From Burkholderiales bacterium (GTDB taxonomy: Bacteria > Pseudomonadota > Gammaproteobacteria > Burkholderiales > Burkholderiaceae_C): a DNA stretch of 39,169 nt. The stretch is taken from contig JAIXLP010000041.1 in NCBI GenBank assembly GCA_026954015.1, positions 99,305 to 138,473 on the forward strand, written 5' to 3'. Position 1 is the stretch's first letter. The number at the start of each line of letters is the position of its first letter. Below, piece after piece: positions 24,012 to 32,130 of this stretch. Position numbers and translations under genes: made by a program. The notes below the pieces were generated by a model that was not told where the DNA came from, ran no database searches, and saw only the letters and a list, made by a program, of their open reading frames with translations.

Positions 24012-25304
24012 ATGAAGATACGCATCGACAACGGCCGGGTGCTCGATCCGGCGAGCGGGCTGGACCGCACCTGCAGCCTGGCGCTGGCGGCCGGGCGCGT
24101 CATCGCGGTGGGGCGCGTGCCCGAGGGCTTCACGCCCGCGCGGGTGATCGACGCGGCCGACTGCCTCGTGCTGCCCGGCCTGGTGGACCTGGCGGGGCGC
24201 CTGCGCGAGCCGGGCTACGAGCACGAGGGCATGCTCGAATCCGAAATGGCCGCGGCTGTCGCCGGGGGCGTGACCAGCCTGGTGTGCCCGCCCGATACCG
24301 ACCCGGTGCTCGACGAGCCCGGCCTTGTCGAGATGCTCAAGTTCCGCGCCGAAAAGCTGCACCAGGCGCGGCTCTTCCCGCTGGGCGCGCTCACGCACGG
24401 CCTGAAGGGCGAGGTGCTCACCGAGATGGTCGAGCTCACCGAATCGGGCTGCATCGGCTTCGGCCAGGCGGATACGCCGCTCGCCGACACGCAGGTGCTG
24501 CAGCGCGCGCTGCAGTACGCGGCCACCTTCGGCTACACCGCGTGGCTGCGCCCGCTCGATCCGCGCCTGGGCGGCGGCGTGGCCGCAAGCGGCGCCATCG
24601 CCACGCGGCTGGGCCTCACGGGCGTGCCGCAGGCGGCCGAGACGATCGCGCTGCACGCCATCTTCGACCTCGTGCGCGCCACCGGCGCGCGCGTGCACCT
24701 GTGCCGGCTCTCCAGCGCCGCGGGCGTGGCGCTGCTGCGCGCCGCGCGCGCCGAGGGGCTGCCGGTCACAGCCGACGTGAGCATCAACTCGCTGCTGCTG
24801 ACCGACGAGGCTATCGGCTATTTCGACAGCCGCGCGCGCCTCGTGCCTCCTCTGCGCCAGGAGGGAGACCGTGCAGCGCTCTCCGCTGCGCTGGCCGACG
24901 GCACGATCACCGCGCTCGTCTCGGACCACACGCCGGTGGACGAAGACGCCAAGGCGCTGCCGTTCGGCGAGGCCGAGCCCGGCGCGACCGGGCTGGAGCT
25001 GCTGCTGCCCGTGGCGCTGCATTGGGCCGAATCCGAGGGGGTGCCGCTGCAGCGCGCGCTGGCCGTCGTCACGAGTGCGGCGGCGAGCGTGCTGGGCGGT
25101 GCGCTTGGCACGTTGCAGGCGAGCGCGGGGCGCATCGTCGAGGGGGGCGTGGGGGACCTGTGCATCGTCGAGCCGGACGTGCGCGCGGCGGTGACGCCCG
25201 CCGCGCTCGTGAGCCAGGGCAGGCACACGCCGTTCGAGGGCTGGACGCTGCCGGGGCGCGTGCGCTGCACGCTCGTGGGCGGGCAGGTGGCGTTCGAGCG
25301 TTGA
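24012..25304 (+). CDS. pyrX: Dihydroorotase homologue without metal-binding HxH (pseudo-dihydroorotase, PyrX/PyrC')
   Basis: 430-aa amidohydrolase-fold protein from ATG 24012. Catalytic dihydroorotases carry DxHxHxREPG. Here the corresponding residues 59-68 read DLAGRLREPG, with Ala61 and Arg63 replacing both metal-binding histidines. The scaffold is otherwise kept: GGVTSLVCPPDTDPVLDEPG, TADVSINSLLLTDE, LVSDHTPVDEDAK, and GRIVEGGVGDLCIVEP. In Pseudomonas such inactive dihydroorotases are structural partners of PyrB in a large ATCase complex, and the adjacency to pyrB supports the same role here. Enzymatic function is probably supplied by pyrC at 28472. Repeat copy C fills its leader, and it converges with fbpC 9 bp downstream. 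Confidence 0.93.
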   Translation: MKIRIDNGRVLDPASGLDRTCSLALAAGRVIAVGRVPEGFTPARVIDAADCLVLPGLVDLAGRLREPGYEHEGMLESEMAAAVAGGVTSLVCPPDTDPVLDEPGLVEMLKFRAEKLHQARLFPLGALTHGLKGEVLTEMVELTESGCIGFGQADTPLADTQVLQRALQYAATFGYTAWLRPLDPRLGGGVAASGAIATRLGLTGVPQAAETIALHAIFDLVRATGARVHLCRLSSAAGVALLRAARAEGLPVTADVSINSLLLTDEAIGYFDSRARLVPPLRQEGDRAALSAALADGTITALVSDHTPVDEDAKALPFGEAEPGATGLELLLPVALHWAESEGVPLQRALAVVTSAAASVLGGALGTLQASAGRIVEGGVGDLCIVEPDVRAAVTPAALVSQGRHTPFEGWTLPGRVRCTLVGGQVAFER

Positions 25305-25313
25305 AGCATCCGC

Positions 25314-26378
25314 TCAGCCGCGCGGGAAGGTCACCACATGGTCGACCCGCGGGCGGATGCCGATCCAGTCGCCGACCGCATGGTCGTGGTGGCCGGGCAC
25401 GTGCGCCAGCACCGTGAGCCCGTCGGCCAGCTCCAGCGTGTAGAGAAACTCCGCGCCGCGAAACGACTTGCGCACGATCTTCGCGCGCACCGGTGCCGCG
25501 TCGTCGTGCATCACGTCGTCGGGGCGCAGCAACACGTCGCACGCGCCCTCGGGGTAGCGCGGCGGCGGCGCGCATGCCTGCGGGTTGGCGAGCTCGCCCA
25601 GCGGCGTCTGCGCCACCACGCCGTGATCGCGCTGCACCAGCCGCGCCGGGGCGAAGACGCCGCGGCCGATGAAGCTCGCGACAAAGCGCGTCGCGGGGCG
25701 CTCGTAGAGCGCGTGGGGCGTATCCCACTGCTGCAGCCGCCCCTCGTGCAGCACGCCGATGCGGTCTCCGATGGCGAAGGCTTCGAGCTGGTCGTGCGTC
25801 ACGAAGAGCGCCGTGGCGCCCGCGCGCTTGAGGATGGCGCGCACCTCGTGCGCGAGGCGCTCGCGCAGGTCGGTGTCCAGGTTGGAAAAAGGCTCGTCGA
25901 GCAGCATCAGCCGCGGCCGGGGCGCGAGCGCGCGCGCCAGCGCGACGCGCTGCTGCTGTCCGCCCGAGAGCTCGTGCGGGTAGCGCGGCTCGCTGCCCGC
26001 CAAGTCCACCAGCGCCAGCACCTCGGCCACGCGCTCGGCTTGTTCGGCGCGGGGCAGCGCGTGCAGGCCGAAGGCCACGTTGCGCCCCACGTTCAGGTGC
26101 GGGAACAGCGCGTAGTCCTGGAACACCATGCCGATGCGCCGCGCCTCGGGCGCAACGCAGTGCCCGGCGCTGCTCACGAGCTCGCCGTCCAGGTGGATGG
26201 TGCCGCCCGCGACCGGCTCCAGCCCCGCGACCGCGCGCAGCAGCGTGGTCTTGCCGCAGCCCGACGGGCCGAGGAGCACGCCGATCTCGCCCGCCGCGAG
26301 TCCGAGCGTGGCGCCATCGACGGCCGCATCCGGCTGCCCCGCGTAGCGCACCTGCAACTGGGTAACCTGCAAGAACAT
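25314..26378 (-). CDS. fbpC: Ferric iron ABC transporter ATP-binding protein (FbpC type)
   Basis: ATPase subunit of an iron(III)-type ABC importer, 354 aa. Walker [10 protein letters not shown] is at residues 37-45, then Q-loop VFQDYALFPHLNV, signature [18 protein letters not shown], Walker B RLMLLDEPFSNLD, and H-loop FVTHDQLEAFAIGDRIGVL. The C-terminal regulatory region contains DVLLRPDDVMHDD and ends VVTFPRG. The FbpC call comes from EPFSNLD, HDQLEAFAIGD and the divergent FbpB-like permease; a PotA or sulfate role is less likely. No FbpA-type binding protein gene is in the window. A TAGAAT hexamer ends 6 nt before the ATG, inside a symmetric region shared with fbpB. Confidence 0.88.
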   Translation of the reverse strand: MFLQVTQLQVRYAGQPDAAVDGATLGLAAGEIGVLLGPSGCGKTTLLRAVAGLEPVAGGTIHLDGELVSSAGHCVAPEARRIGMVFQDYALFPHLNVGRNVAFGLHALPRAEQAERVAEVLALVDLAGSEPRYPHELSGGQQQRVALARALAPRPRLMLLDEPFSNLDTDLRERLAHEVRAILKRAGATALFVTHDQLEAFAIGDRIGVLHEGRLQQWDTPHALYERPATRFVASFIGRGVFAPARLVQRDHGVVAQTPLGELANPQACAPPPRYPEGACDVLLRPDDVMHDDAAPVRAKIVRKSFRGAEFLYTLELADGLTVLAHVPGHHDHAVGDWIGIRPRVDHVVTFPRG

Positions 26379-26437
26379 GCGGCGATTCTAGGGATGCCCA
26401 TGCGTAGAATCGTTCGCATTTGCATTCGGGATCCGGG
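26379..26437. promoter_or_regulatory. Symmetric divergent promoter of fbpC and fbpB with a Fur-box-like stretch
   Basis: CGATTCTA (26383-26390) and TAGAATCG (26405-26412) form a perfect 8-bp inverted repeat with a 14-nt spacer. Each arm contains a TAGAAT -10-like hexamer pointing to its own gene: leftwards 6 nt before the fbpC ATG, rightwards 9 nt before the fbpB TTG. The adjacent minus-strand sequence GAATGCAAATGCGAACGATT resembles AT-rich Fur boxes of the AATGCGAATGATT kind. Fur control is inference from that likeness and from the iron-transport genes. Confidence 0.5.
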
Positions 26438-28084
26438 TTGGCCGCCTCTCTTCTGGTCGGCGCGGCACGCGCGCTGCGCCGCGTGCCGCTGCTCTTGCTT
26501 GCGGGCGCGCTGACGCTGCCGGTGCTGGCGCTGCTCGGCGCGTGGCTGCCCGTGGGCGAGGGCGGTGTGCAGGCGGCGGCCATCCTGCGCGCCATGGCGG
26601 CCACGGTGCTGCCCGAATACGTCTGGACCACCCTCTGGCTCGGGCTGCTCGTGGCCGTGGGCGCGGCGCTTGTTGGGACCGCGGGCGCCGCGGCGGTCAC
26701 GCTGTTCGATTTTCGTGGTCGCCGGCAGATGGAGTGGCTGCTGCTGCTGCCGCTGGCGCTGCCTGCCTACGTCACCGCATACGCCTACACCGATTTCCTG
26801 CAGTTCAGCGGGCCGCTGCAGACCTGGCTGCGGGAGAGCCTGGGGGTGCAGGGGCGCGTATTTCCCGACATCCGCAGCCTGGGCGGCGCGGTGTGGGTGT
26901 TCGTGTTCGCGCTGTACCCCTACGTCTACCTGCTCGCGCGCACCGCGCTGGGCGAGCGCGCGGTACAGCTCATGGAGGCGGCGCGGCTGCTCGGCGCCTC
27001 GCCCGCGCGGTGCGTGCGCAGCGTGGCGCTGCCGCTGGCGCGCCCGGCGGTGGCCGCGGGCGTGGCGCTGGTGTCGATGGAGACGCTGGCGGACTTCGGC
27101 GTGACGAGCTACTTCGGCATCCAGACCTTCACCGTCGGCATCTACAAGGCCTGGCTGGCCATGGACGACCGCATCGCGGCGGCGCAGCTTTCCACCTTCC
27201 TGCTGCTGCTCGTCGCGGTGCTGCTGCAACTGGAGCACCGTGCGCAGCGGCGCATGCGCTTTGCCACCGCGGGCGCGGGCCGCGCCGGTGCCATGCAGGC
27301 GCGCCCGCGCTGGCTTGCGGGGCGCCGCTGCGTGCTGGCCTGGCTCGTTTGCCTGGTGCCCGTGGTCATGGGGTTCGTGTTGCCGGTGCTCTTCATGCTG
27401 CGCCCGCTCGCGGCCGATTGGTCGGTGCTGCCGTGGTCGCGCTTTCTGCAGTGGGCTGGCAACAGCCTGCGGCTGGCGGCGATCACCGCGGTGCTCGGCG
27501 TGCTCGTGGCCCTGCTGCTCGCGTACGCGGTGCGCCGCCGCCCCGACCGCCTCACGCGCGGCGTGGTGCGCCTCGCGGGGCTGGGCTACGCGGTGCCCGG
27601 CGCGGTGATCGTCGTCGGCATCCTGCTGCCCGTGGGCTGGCTGCAGCAGGCGCTGCCGTCGTGGGGGGCGCCGGCGCTCATCGCGACCACGGCAGCGGGT
27701 ATCGTCTGGGCCTACCTCGTGCGGTTTTGCGCGGTGAGCCTGCAGTCGGTGCAAAGCGGCTACGCCCGCATGCCTACGAGCCTGGACGATGCCGCGCGCA
27801 TGCTGGGTGCCGGGCGTGTCGCGCTGCTCACGCGCGTGCACTGGCCGCTGCTGCGGCGCTCCACCGCCGCGGCCGCGCTGCTGGTGTTCGTCGACGTGAT
27901 GAAGGAGCTGCCCGCAACCATCGTGCTGCGCCCGTTCAACAGCGACACGCTGGCCGTTGTCGCCTACCAGCTCGCGCGCGACGAGCGTCTGGGCGAGGCC
28001 GCGCTGCCCTCGCTCGCGCTCGCGCTCGTCGGCCTCGTGCCGGTCATCCTGCTGAGCCGCACGCTGCGCTCGAACCCGCGTTAG
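26420..28084 (+). CDS. fbpB: Ferric iron ABC transporter permease (FbpB type)
   Basis: Double-length inner-membrane permease with about twelve helices, 554 aa from TTG 26420 or 548 from TTG 26438 (MAASLLVGAARALRRVP); there is no ATG start. The two permease halves each carry an EAA loop: MEAARLLGASPARCVRSVALPL and DDAARMLGAGRVALLTRVHWPL. LPAYVTAYAYTDFLQFSGPLQTWLRE, METLADFGVTSYFGIQTFTVGIYKAWLAM and VDVMKELPATIVLRPFNSDTLAVVAYQLARDE are strong iron(III)-permease signatures. It is divergent from fbpC, an unusual arrangement because the two subunits normally share an operon. The periplasmic receptor must be encoded elsewhere. Confidence 0.9.
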   Translation: MHSGSGLAASLLVGAARALRRVPLLLLAGALTLPVLALLGAWLPVGEGGVQAAAILRAMAATVLPEYVWTTLWLGLLVAVGAALVGTAGAAAVTLFDFRGRRQMEWLLLLPLALPAYVTAYAYTDFLQFSGPLQTWLRESLGVQGRVFPDIRSLGGAVWVFVFALYPYVYLLARTALGERAVQLMEAARLLGASPARCVRSVALPLARPAVAAGVALVSMETLADFGVTSYFGIQTFTVGIYKAWLAMDDRIAAAQLSTFLLLLVAVLLQLEHRAQRRMRFATAGAGRAGAMQARPRWLAGRRCVLAWLVCLVPVVMGFVLPVLFMLRPLAADWSVLPWSRFLQWAGNSLRLAAITAVLGVLVALLLAYAVRRRPDRLTRGVVRLAGLGYAVPGAVIVVGILLPVGWLQQALPSWGAPALIATTAAGIVWAYLVRFCAVSLQSVQSGYARMPTSLDDAARMLGAGRVALLTRVHWPLLRRSTAAAALLVFVDVMKELPATIVLRPFNSDTLAVVAYQLARDERLGEAALPSLALALVGLVPVILLSRTLRSNPR

Positions 28085-28114
28085 CGCGCTGCCTGCGTGG
28101 CAGACGCACCGCCC

Positions 28115-28120
28115 TACACT
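28115..28120 (+). promoter_or_regulatory. Probable -10 hexamer of arsC-pyrC (TACACT)
   Basis: TACACT ends 7 nt before the ATG at 28128, with TGCCGCC between. No Shine-Dalgarno sequence is present and the -35 position is poor. One of several such short-spaced hexamers in the window. Confidence 0.35.
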
Positions 28121-28127
28121 TGCCGCC

Positions 28128-28475
28128 ATGAACGTCACCATCTACCACAACCCGCGCTGCAGCAACTCGCGCGGCGCGCTGGCGCTGCTGCGCGAGCGCG
28201 GCATGGAGCCGACCATCGTCGACTATCTCGGCCACCCGCTGGATGTGCCCGCGCTCAAGGCGCTGGTGGGGCGCATGGGCGTGCCCCTGCGCGAACTGCT
28301 GCGTACCAAGGAGGCGGCGTACGCCGAGCTGGACCTGGGCAGCCCCGAGCGCACGGAGGCCGAGCTGTACGCCGCCGTCGCCGCGCACCCCATCCTGCTG
28401 AACCGCCCCATCGTCGTCACACCCAAGGGTGCGCTGCTGTGCCGCCCGCCCGAGCGCGTGCTGGAGCTGCTGTGA
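28128..28475 (+). CDS. arsC: ArsC-family arsenate reductase (glutaredoxin-coupled type)
   Basis: 115-aa thioredoxin-fold protein that starts [21 protein letters not shown], where the Cys in [10 protein letters not shown] is the nucleophile of glutaredoxin-dependent ArsC. The C-terminus [24 protein letters not shown] carries the family RPIVVT motif (Arg contacts arsenate). [13 protein letters not shown] matches the middle region. Family members reduce arsenate to arsenite, but many chromosomal copies outside ars operons have no proven role. It overlaps the pyrC GTG start by 4 bp (GTGA), so it is co-expressed with a pyrimidine gene, not with arsenic efflux genes. Confidence 0.9.
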   Translation: MNVTIYHNPRCSNSRGALALLRERGMEPTIVDYLGHPLDVPALKALVGRMGVPLRELLRTKEAAYAELDLGSPERTEAELYAAVAAHPILLNRPIVVTPKGALLCRPPERVLELL

Positions 28476-29506
28476 CCGGCGCGCTCACGATCCGCCGCCC
28501 CGACGACTGGCACCTGCACCTGCGTGACGGCGCGGCGCTGGCGACCACGGTGGCGCACAGCGCGGCCCGGTTCGGCCGCGCCATCGTCATGCCCAACCTG
28601 CGGCCACCGGTGACGACCACCGCGCAGGCGCTGGACTACAAGGCGCGCATCCTGGCGGCCGTGCCACCCGGCCTGGCCTTCGAGCCCCTGATGACGCTCT
28701 ACCTCACCGACAACCTGCCAGTGGCGGAGATCGCGCGCGCCAAGGCCGCAGGCATCGTCGCGTGCAAGCTCTACCCGGCGGGCGCGACGACCAACAGCGA
28801 CGCGGGCGTGACCGACCTGCGCAAGGTGGAGCCGGTGCTGGAAGCGATGCAGCGGGCGGGCCTGCGGCTGCTTGTGCACGGCGAGGTGACGGATCCTGCC
28901 GTGGACATCTTCGACCGCGAGGCGGTGTTCATCGAACGCCAGATGATTCCGCTGCGCCAGCGATTCCCCGAACTGAAGATCGTCTTCGAGCACATCACCA
29001 CGCGCGAGGCCGCGCAGTACGTCGCGGGCAGCGATGCGCACACCGCGGCCACCATCACCGCGCACCACCTGCTCTACAACCGCAACGCGCTCTTCACCGG
29101 CGGCCTGCGCCCGCACTACTACTGTCTGCCCGTGCTCAAGCGCGAGGCGCACCGCCAGGCGCTGGTGCATGCGGCCACCGGCGGCAGCCCGAAGTTCTTC
29201 CTCGGCACCGACAGCGCGCCGCATCCCGCGCAGCTGAAGGAGCACGCGAGCGGCTGCGCCGGCTGCTACACCGCGCACGCCGCGATCGAGATGTATGCCG
29301 AGGCCTTCGACGCAGCGGGCGCGCTGGACAAGCTGGAAGGTTTCGCCAGCCTGCATGGCCCGGCGTTCTACGGCCTGGCGCCCAATGCAGGGTCAATCAC
29401 GCTGCGCCGTGAGCCGTGGACGGCGCCCGGGCATTTCGCGTTCGGTGATGCCGAACTCAAGCCGCTGCGTGCGGGGGAAACCCTGCCCTGGCGCATCGCG
29501 GAATAA
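28472..29506 (+). CDS. pyrC: Dihydroorotase PyrC (class II, catalytic)
   Basis: Zinc amidohydrolase converting carbamoyl aspartate to dihydroorotate; 344 aa from GTG 28472 ([21 protein letters not shown]). The metal ligands H14 and H16 are in [10 protein letters not shown], and the carboxylated lysine K99 is in [18 protein letters not shown]. Further ligands are in LLVHGEVTD and FEHITT, and the catalytic Asp is in LGTDSAPHP. Length and motifs match E. coli PyrC. It supplies the activity that PyrX at 24012 lacks, so the pathway has a structural and a catalytic dihydroorotase 3 kb apart, separated by the iron genes. The start overlaps the arsC stop. Confidence 0.97.
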   Translation: MTGALTIRRPDDWHLHLRDGAALATTVAHSAARFGRAIVMPNLRPPVTTTAQALDYKARILAAVPPGLAFEPLMTLYLTDNLPVAEIARAKAAGIVACKLYPAGATTNSDAGVTDLRKVEPVLEAMQRAGLRLLVHGEVTDPAVDIFDREAVFIERQMIPLRQRFPELKIVFEHITTREAAQYVAGSDAHTAATITAHHLLYNRNALFTGGLRPHYYCLPVLKREAHRQALVHAATGGSPKFFLGTDSAPHPAQLKEHASGCAGCYTAHAAIEMYAEAFDAAGALDKLEGFASLHGPAFYGLAPNAGSITLRREPWTAPGHFAFGDAELKPLRAGETLPWRIAE

Positions 29507-29688
29507 TCCGTTTGTCCCCATTTCTTTTGCGCACGGCTTGGGGGAAACCCGCAATTCAACGGGCTATTTACGTGGTGCGAACCGTGCACAATAGCCTCAC
29601 CCGGCGCTGGTCGGTGTGCGCGGGCAACCCTGTCCGTACTGCCGTGGCCGGTCTTCCATCTCTCCCCACCTTATTCTGGAGTTTGCAC

Positions 29689-30582
29689 ATGAAGAAATTG
29701 TTGCTCGCGACCGCCGTGACCCTGCTGGCCAGCGGCGCCGCCTTTGCGCAGGCTACCGACACGCTGGCCAAGATCAGTGAACGTGGCGCGGTGAACCTGG
29801 GCGTGCGCGATTCCTCGGGACTGGCCTTCACGCTCGGCGGTGGCAAGTACGTCGGCTTTCATACGGAGATGGCCGAGCGCATCGTCGATGACATCGGCAA
29901 GCAGCTGGGCAAGCCGCTGAAGATCAACTACCAGGTCATCACCTCGCAGAACCGCATTCCGCTGATCCAGAACGGCACCATCGACTTCGAGTGCGGCTCC
30001 ACCACCAACAGCCGCGCGCGCCAGAAGGACGTGGACTTCGCCTACACCACCTACGTGGAGGAAGTGCGCATGGCGGTCAACGTCAAGTCGGGCATCAAGT
30101 CGATCAACGACCTGGGCGGCAAGACGCTGGCGGTGACCACGGGCACCACCTCGGTGCAGCACATCCGCAAGAAGGCGCGTGACGCGAGCCTGGACTTCAA
30201 GCAGGTCATGGGCAAGGACCACGCCGACAGCTTCCTGCTGCTCGAATCGGGCCGCGCCGATGCCTTCGTGATGGACGGCTCCATCCTCGCGGCCAACATC
30301 GCCAAGGCCAAGAACCCCAAGGACTTCGCCATCGTGGGTGAGGTGCTGTCGGTCGAGCCCATCGCCTGCATGCTGCCCAAGGGCGACGCAAAACTGAAGA
30401 AGGCGGTGGACGATTCGATCGCCCGCCAGGTCAAGGACGGGTCGCTCGCCAAGCTCTACGACAAGTGGTTCATGGAGCCGATTCCGCCGAACAACGTGAA
30501 CCTGAACATGCCGGCGTCCGAGAGCACCAGGAACGCGTGGGCGAATCTCAACGACAAGCCGATGGAAGACTACGGCAACTGA
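29689..30582 (+). CDS. gltI: Glutamate/aspartate periplasmic binding protein GltI
   Basis: Periplasmic receptor of the GltIJKL importer, 297 aa from ATG 29689, with GGAG at 29678-29681. The Sec signal is MKKLLLATAVTLLASGAAFA with cleavage after AFA. Family marks: LAKISERGAVNLGVRDSSGLAFTL, GFHTEMAERIVDDI, VITSQNRIPLIQNGTIDFECGSTTNS, MGKDHADSFLLLESGRADAFVMD, YDKWFMEPIPPNNVNLNMP. The GSTTN loop binds the ligand carboxyl group. The 182-bp gap upstream holds no gene; CACAAT (29587-29592) is a weak -10 candidate. An intrinsic terminator follows the gene at 30618-30653, before gltJ. Confidence 0.96.
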   Translation: MKKLLLATAVTLLASGAAFAQATDTLAKISERGAVNLGVRDSSGLAFTLGGGKYVGFHTEMAERIVDDIGKQLGKPLKINYQVITSQNRIPLIQNGTIDFECGSTTNSRARQKDVDFAYTTYVEEVRMAVNVKSGIKSINDLGGKTLAVTTGTTSVQHIRKKARDASLDFKQVMGKDHADSFLLLESGRADAFVMDGSILAANIAKAKNPKDFAIVGEVLSVEPIACMLPKGDAKLKKAVDDSIARQVKDGSLAKLYDKWFMEPIPPNNVNLNMPASESTRNAWANLNDKPMEDYGN

Positions 30583-30617
30583 TGGGCCGGACTATGCCCT
30601 TGGCATGAGGACGCGTG

Positions 30618-30653
30618 ACGCCCACCGGGCTCTGGAAGCCGGCGGGCGTTTTT
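30618..30653 (+). terminator. Intrinsic terminator between gltI and gltJ
   Basis: ACGCCC (30618-30623) pairs with GGGCGT (30644-30649); after one A-C mismatch CCGG(G)CT pairs with AGCCGG around a CTGGA loop, and TTTTT follows (30649-30653). This is the only hairpin in the window with a proper T-run. Lying inside the operon, it probably gives excess gltI mRNA over the membrane genes. Confidence 0.75.
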
Positions 30654-30690
30654 CGTCTGGCGCCGCATACGCACCATGAGGGAGTGAAGC

Positions 30691-31449
30691 ATGGCTATGG
30701 ATTGGGAGGTGTTCTGCAGGGACACGCTCGATGGCAATGTCGTGGCCGGTTGTTTCGGCCACGGCAAGGACATCACCTATCTGGACTGGCTGCTCTCGGC
30801 CTGGGGCTGGACGGTCTCCGTCTCGCTCACGGGGCTGGCCATCGCGCTCATCGTCGGCTCGATCATCGGCGTGATCCGTACGCTGCCCGATAAGCCTTGG
30901 CTGGTGGGTTTCGGCAATGCCTGGGTGGAGCTGTTTCGCAACATTCCGCTGCTGGTGCAGATCTTTCTCTGGTATTTCGTCGTGCCGGCGCTGGTGCCGC
31001 CGATGAAGAACTTCCCGCCGTTCGTGCTCGTGGTGCTGGCGCTGGGCCTCTTTACCTCGGCGCGGTTTGCCGAGCAGGTGCGCGCGGGCATTCAGGCACT
31101 GCCCAAGGGCCAGCGTTACGCCGGCATGGCGATGGGCTTCACCACCGTGCAGTACTACCGCTACGTGCTGCTGCCGATGGCGTATCGCATCATCATTCCG
31201 CCGCTCACGAGCGAGTCGATGAACATCTTCAAGAACTCGTCGGTGGCGTTCGCGGTGTCCATCCCCGAATTGACCTTGTACGCCCTGCAGGTGGGCGAGG
31301 AGACCGCGCGGCCCATCGAGGTGTACATCGCGGTCACCATCCTCTACGCGATTTCGGCGTTCGCGATCAACCGCATCTTCGCGTATATCGAGAAACGCGC
31401 GCGGGTGCCTGGCTTCGTGGCCGCCGGCACGGGCGCGGGGGGGCATTGA
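30691..31449 (+). CDS. gltJ: Glutamate/aspartate ABC transporter permease GltJ
   Basis: Inner-membrane permease of the polar amino acid (HisMQ) family, 252 aa from ATG 30691, preceded by GGGAG at 30681-30685. The N-terminal segment MAMDWEVFCRDTLDG...TYLDWLLSAWGWTVSVSLTGLAIALI is typical of GltJ. VELFRNIPLLVQIFLWYFVVPALV and the coupling loop QVRAGIQALPKGQRYAGMAMGFTTVQYYRYVLLPMAYRIIIPPL follow, then FKNSSVAFAVSIPELT. It pairs with GltK, which starts 1 bp after this gene's stop. Read-through of the upstream terminator, or a weak promoter in between, would be needed for expression. Confidence 0.95.
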   Translation: MAMDWEVFCRDTLDGNVVAGCFGHGKDITYLDWLLSAWGWTVSVSLTGLAIALIVGSIIGVIRTLPDKPWLVGFGNAWVELFRNIPLLVQIFLWYFVVPALVPPMKNFPPFVLVVLALGLFTSARFAEQVRAGIQALPKGQRYAGMAMGFTTVQYYRYVLLPMAYRIIIPPLTSESMNIFKNSSVAFAVSIPELTLYALQVGEETARPIEVYIAVTILYAISAFAINRIFAYIEKRARVPGFVAAGTGAGGH

Positions 31450-31450
31450 G

Positions 31451-32119
31451 ATGCTGAACCTCGATTTCTCCTTTCTCGACTGGACCTTCATCCAGGGCTT
31501 CATCCTCAAGGGCCTGTGGTTCAGCGTCATCCTGACGGTGGTGGCAACGTTGGGCGGCATCTTCTTCGGCACGCTGCTGGCGCTCATGCGCCTGTCGGGC
31601 CGGAAGTGGCTGATCACCCCGGCGGCGTTCTATGTGAACATGATGCGCTCCATCCCGCTGGTGATGGTGATCCTGTGGTTCTTCCTGCTCGTGCCCTTCA
31701 TCATCGGCAGACCAGTGGGCGCGGAGTATTCGGCCTTCATCACCTTCATCGCGTTCGAGGCGGCGTACTTCAGCGAGATCATGCGCGCGGGCATCCAGTC
31801 GATTCCGCGCGGCCAGGTGTTTGCCGGCATGGCCATGGGCATGACCTACAAGCAGAACATGACGCTCGTGATCCTGCCGCAGGCCTTCCGCAACATGCTG
31901 CCGGTGCTGCTCACGCAGACCATCATCCTGTTTCAGGACACGTCCCTCGTGTACGCCATCGGCGCCTACGACCTGCTCAAGGGCTTCGAGACCGCGGGCA
32001 AGAACTTCGGTCGGCCGATCGAGACCTACCTGATGGCCACCGTGGTGTATTTCATCATCAGCTATTCGCTCTCTTCCGTGGTCAAACGCATCCACAAGAA
32101 GATCGCCATCATTCGTTGA
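31451..32119 (+). CDS. gltK: Glutamate/aspartate ABC transporter permease GltK
   Basis: Second permease of the glutamate/aspartate importer, 222 aa. Several membrane helices are visible, starting with [72 protein letters not shown], the coupling loop [44 protein letters not shown], and [19 protein letters not shown] are family features. It starts 1 bp after gltJ and ends 11 bp before gltL, so the three genes form one unit with GltI. Confidence 0.95.
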   Translation: MLNLDFSFLDWTFIQGFILKGLWFSVILTVVATLGGIFFGTLLALMRLSGRKWLITPAAFYVNMMRSIPLVMVILWFFLLVPFIIGRPVGAEYSAFITFIAFEAAYFSEIMRAGIQSIPRGQVFAGMAMGMTYKQNMTLVILPQAFRNMLPVLLTQTIILFQDTSLVYAIGAYDLLKGFETAGKNFGRPIETYLMATVVYFIISYSLSSVVKRIHKKIAIIR

Positions 32120-32130
32120 AGGAGCCCGGC

